This document shows positions 4,986 through 7,162 of a stretch of DNA of 7,162 nt, in pieces. How positions within the stretch are numbered: the first letter of the stretch is position 1; the number at the start of each line of letters is the position of its first letter. A program made the translations under genes and the position numbers. The notes beneath the pieces are model-generated. The model ran no database searches, was not told the origin of the DNA, and saw only the letters and a list, made by a program, of their open reading frames with translations. The DNA comes from Planctomycetaceae bacterium (GTDB lineage: Bacteria > Planctomycetota > Planctomycetia > Pirellulales > Thermoguttaceae). The DNA lies in the NCBI GenBank assembly GCA_031283825.1, contig JAITAZ010000402.1:1-7162 (forward strand). Direction: 5' to 3'.

Positions 4986-4994
4986 CTGTTTTTT

Positions 4995-5040
4995 GGTAAC
5001 CGTTCACGGATTTTTTTTCTTTTGAACGTGAACGGTTACC
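4995..5040. repeat. REP-like palindrome, GTAACCGTTCAC family (copy 2)
   Basis: A perfect 13-bp inverted repeat, GGTAACCGTTCAC (4995-5007) and its reverse complement (5028-5040), has a 20-nt T-rich spacer. T6 lies before the left arm and A7 shortly after the right arm, so the stem can extend further by A-T pairs. It fills the space between tRNA-Ala and the convergent peptidase gene. It could fold in transcripts of either strand, but neither side ends in the U-tract of a classical terminator. Confidence 0.9.
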
Positions 5041-5083
5041 CAAAAAAATAATTCTACAGAATTGTTACAAAAAATGCTGAACC

Positions 5084-6916
5084 TTAACGCGATATTATTA
5101 TTGTAGTTGAACCTATTGCATAAACTTTAGGGAAATTGGCAAATGCTCGGATTAAATATTTGCCGCGTAAATTTTGAGGAATTGGAATTTCTGTTTCAAA
5201 AATTCCTTCCGAATTTATTGGGATAATAAATCTTGAAATTACGTGTTGATTAGAAAGTTTATACTCGTTGTTGTCTGCTTCGCGAGTAGAAATATCGCAA
5301 CTCGACATATTTTCTCTACGCAAAGAACGAATCGAAATTCTGTCCGGCGAAATCGAGAGATCGATCATTATAGTTTTGCCGACGGCGTCATAATTATCGT
5401 TACGAAAATTCAAATCATTCCGATTGTCTGGACGATGATTGGCTTGATCTAATTGCTCAATCTGCTTAAAAGTTTCAAGTTGAATTTTGCCGTTGATTTT
5501 TAGTTTCTCTCCCGATTTAATTCTCTGTTGCACGTCTAGCGAAATCGGAATCGATTGAGGAATAACAAGCAACGGATCGCCAAAAAGATGAATCTGTTCG
5601 ATATGTTCTTCTAGTTGAAGATCAAGTTTAGTCGGAAAAGGATCGAGCCATTTTGCTATACCGGTAATATTTTCTCTAAATGCTTTTTGATCGGCGGAAT
5701 TTAATCTGTCTGATTTTTGCGATTCGGAGAGATTATTTTTGGCGTCGTTTATTTTGGATTCTTTTATAATTGTTTGCATTCTTTTTTTTGTTTCAAAAAT
5801 TATTGATCCGAGTAATATTTTTTCTGGTTTATTTTGACTTTTTATAAATTCGTCCAGACATTCCGTCCCGAAGACAGCTAGACCATAAGGCATAGCGGCT
5901 CGTGATGTTGCGATGACAGAGACTGCGCCGTTTTCTTGTAACAATAATTCTTCGGCGGTAGATTTTGTTCTAGCGTCGAGCGTTCCTCCGTAGCAGCAAA
6001 GCAACATCACGATGGGCAAAGAATTTTGACAATTTAAAATTGGAAAATTATTTTGATTGTCTGAATCTTCGCCTAATGTTTTAATATTTTCGCGAGGAGT
6101 TGATAGCGGTTGCAAGTTGCGATGTTGTCCGTGTCCGATATAAATCCAAAACAGCGGAGCGCGATTTAACGTATTCAAATATTCGTTACGAATATCAATT
6201 GGCGACGGACAAAAAGCGCTTTTCCAATTCGCGTGTAGAAAAGAAATTTCGTATGAAAGCGGCAGTTTTTTCATAAAGACATAACGACCTGCCGACTCGA
6301 TTACCAAATCAATTAAAGGCGAAAAATTGCCGACTCCGGCAACTACCTGAATTTGCCGACGTTTCAGATCGGGTTTAATTTCCGTTTCGTAGCGAATAGT
6401 TTTTTTGATAATTGTATTGAGCGATTCGATAGAGTTGACAGGAAAACGTCCGACCGGACAATCGGGATAATTATCTTCATTGAAATCTGCGTACCAATCG
6501 TCGGAGGCGAGATGCGGATCGTTAGCAAATTCGTTGATTACACGGCAAGGTAATCGAGGCGATAAAATTACTCGTCCTCGATCTGATTCTGTTCTGACAA
6601 CTGCGTTGCCGACAATCAAGATAGCGGCAATGTTAGAATTAACGTTAGAATTATTTGCGGCGTTAAAAATTCGATCTCTAATTTGTTGAGGCGAAATTGT
6701 TTCGTCTGCATTGATTAGGGTGATTCTGTAACCTTGATTTGAACGATATTTAATCCATTCTTGTATAGTGTCGTTAAAAATTTTCGGCGAAACGACAATA
6801 ACATGTTTAGACGTATTTATCGTTTCAGCAAATGTTATTTCTAAACAAAAAACAATTGTCAAACACAAGCATAAAATAATACGGCAAAAAAATAATTTAT
6901 TGTTATGAAAATTCAT
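5084..6916 (-). CDS. Secreted gingipain-like cysteine peptidase, family C25
   Basis: The 610-residue protein starts at ATG 6916. Residues 1-30 form a signal peptide: a short basic start (K7, R12), a Leu/Ile/Cys-rich core and likely cleavage after ITFA. The gingipain motifs follow in order: SDDWYADFNEDNYPDCPVGRFPV (residues 138-160), the His loop IYIGHGQ (H262), the Cys motif LLCCYGG (C308 as probable nucleophile, aligning with C-x-x-G of gingipains) and LFGDPLL (444-450). Known: C25 enzymes are Cys/His endopeptidases acting outside the cytoplasm. Residues about 455-610 look like a beta-rich, Ig-like C-terminal domain. I see no type IX secretion signal. Extension to a TTG at 7015 is possible but unlikely: those 33 codons read through a dispersed repeat and would bury the signal peptide. 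No Shine-Dalgarno motif precedes the ATG. Substrate and specificity cannot be read from the sequence. Confidence 0.88.
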   Translation of the reverse strand: MNFHNNKLFFCRIILCLCLTIVFCLEITFAETINTSKHVIVVSPKIFNDTIQEWIKYRSNQGYRITLINADETISPQQIRDRIFNAANNSNVNSNIAAILIVGNAVVRTESDRGRVILSPRLPCRVINEFANDPHLASDDWYADFNEDNYPDCPVGRFPVNSIESLNTIIKKTIRYETEIKPDLKRRQIQVVAGVGNFSPLIDLVIESAGRYVFMKKLPLSYEISFLHANWKSAFCPSPIDIRNEYLNTLNRAPLFWIYIGHGQHRNLQPLSTPRENIKTLGEDSDNQNNFPILNCQNSLPIVMLLCCYGGTLDARTKSTAEELLLQENGAVSVIATSRAAMPYGLAVFGTECLDEFIKSQNKPEKILLGSIIFETKKRMQTIIKESKINDAKNNLSESQKSDRLNSADQKAFRENITGIAKWLDPFPTKLDLQLEEHIEQIHLFGDPLLVIPQSIPISLDVQQRIKSGEKLKINGKIQLETFKQIEQLDQANHRPDNRNDLNFRNDNYDAVGKTIMIDLSISPDRISIRSLRRENMSSCDISTREADNNEYKLSNQHVISRFIIPINSEGIFETEIPIPQNLRGKYLIRAFANFPKVYAIGSTTIIISR

Positions 6917-6946
6917 CGGATTTGTAATTGGAGGTTTTGTAAAATT

Positions 6947-6971
6947 GTAACCGTTCACGTTCAAAAGAAAA
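6947..6971 (+). repeat. Half copy of the GTAACCGTTCAC repeat
   Basis: These 25 bases match the reverse complement of 5015-5039 exactly: one arm (GTAACCGTTCACG) plus the adjoining TTCAAAAGAAAA of the spacer. The second arm of the palindrome is absent. It lies 31 bp upstream of the peptidase ATG and would be translated only if the TTG at 7015 were used. Confidence 0.85.
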
Positions 6972-7005
6972 TTTCCTTCGCCCCGAATGAGCAGCGGAGT
7001 TTTAA

Positions 7006-7024
7006 CCCGCCGCAACGCGGTGGG
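7006..7024. repeat. GC-rich hairpin upstream of the peptidase gene
   Basis: CCCGCCGC (7006-7013) pairs with GCGGTGGG (7017-7024) around the triloop AAC, with one G-T pair. This is much more GC-rich than its surroundings, and no T-tract follows, so it is not a terminator. It looks like part of a dispersed repeat, together with the adjoining 6981-7005 segment. Confidence 0.55.
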
Positions 7025-7107
7025 GTATGATTTAAATGGGCTTATATACTTTTCACACTTTAAAATTCGGTTTTTTGAAATTTATTAAGACAAGTTTGAA
7101 TTTAAAA

Positions 7108-7134
7108 ATCCTGTTAATCTTGTTAATTCTGTCT
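7108..7134 (+). repeat. 9-nt phased repeat, ATCCTGTTA family
   Basis: Three units with exact 9-nt spacing, ATCCTGTTA, ATCTTGTTA and ATTCTGTCT, are followed by AAAAAC. This third sequence family has the same 9-nt period as the TGTCC and CAGAG arrays. No gene was found from 6917 to the end of the window apart from repeat sequence. Confidence 0.75.
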
Positions 7135-7162
7135 AAAAACAAAAAACGAAATCTCAAGTGAG

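Noticed and set aside
4995..5040. Bidirectional intrinsic terminator for tRNA-Ala and the peptidase gene
   Set aside because: The stem is strong, but A residues follow it in + sense and in - sense. The T-runs lie before the arms and in the loop, so it does not fit the stem-plus-U-tract model, and the same palindrome recurs elsewhere.
5243..6689. Three + strand frames inside the peptidase gene
   Set aside because: They lie opposite conserved C25 coding sequence and have no ribosome binding sites or family features.

Overview
The window looks like chromosomal DNA of a low-GC planctomycete, possibly a gut-type Pirellulales or Thermoguttaceae relative. This is inference from three things: an 80-residue protein of a type I recognise from Planctomycetes, a DUF457/YdjM-type membrane hydrolase with close planctomycete-like wording, and wide gene spacing filled with short dispersed repeats. 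I see no rRNA, CRISPR array, transposase or phage gene.

Layout from left to right. At 1-206 is the 3' end of a + strand gene, probably an HdrC-like iron-sulfur subunit. A repeat-filled gap (207-954) follows, with a 14-bp triplet, a nested inverted repeat and a 30-bp perfect inverted repeat. A CvpA-family membrane protein is on the - strand (955-1980). A 500-bp divergent gap (1981-2482) holds a REP-like palindrome, a + strand terminator with no obvious gene, 9-nt phased repeats and an AT-rich triplet. A YdjM-family membrane hydrolase with a long disordered tail lies at 2483-3757 (+). A repeat-bearing gap of about 790 bp (3758-4543) precedes the small conserved protein (4544-4783, +) and tRNA-Ala(UGC) (4913-4985, +). 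A secreted gingipain-like C25 cysteine peptidase (5084-6916, -) converges on the tRNA across a 13-bp-armed palindrome. The right edge (6917-7162) holds more repeat sequence.

The genes do not form an operon or a recognisable pathway. Two are inner-membrane proteins, one is exported, one is a small probably cytosolic protein, and the first is a redox subunit cut by the window edge. Nothing here amounts to a convincing new multi-gene system. The most unusual content is in the intergenic DNA: several families of short repeats with an exact 9-nt period, a REP-like GTAACCGTTCAC palindrome in three places, and an orphan terminator that may mark a small RNA.
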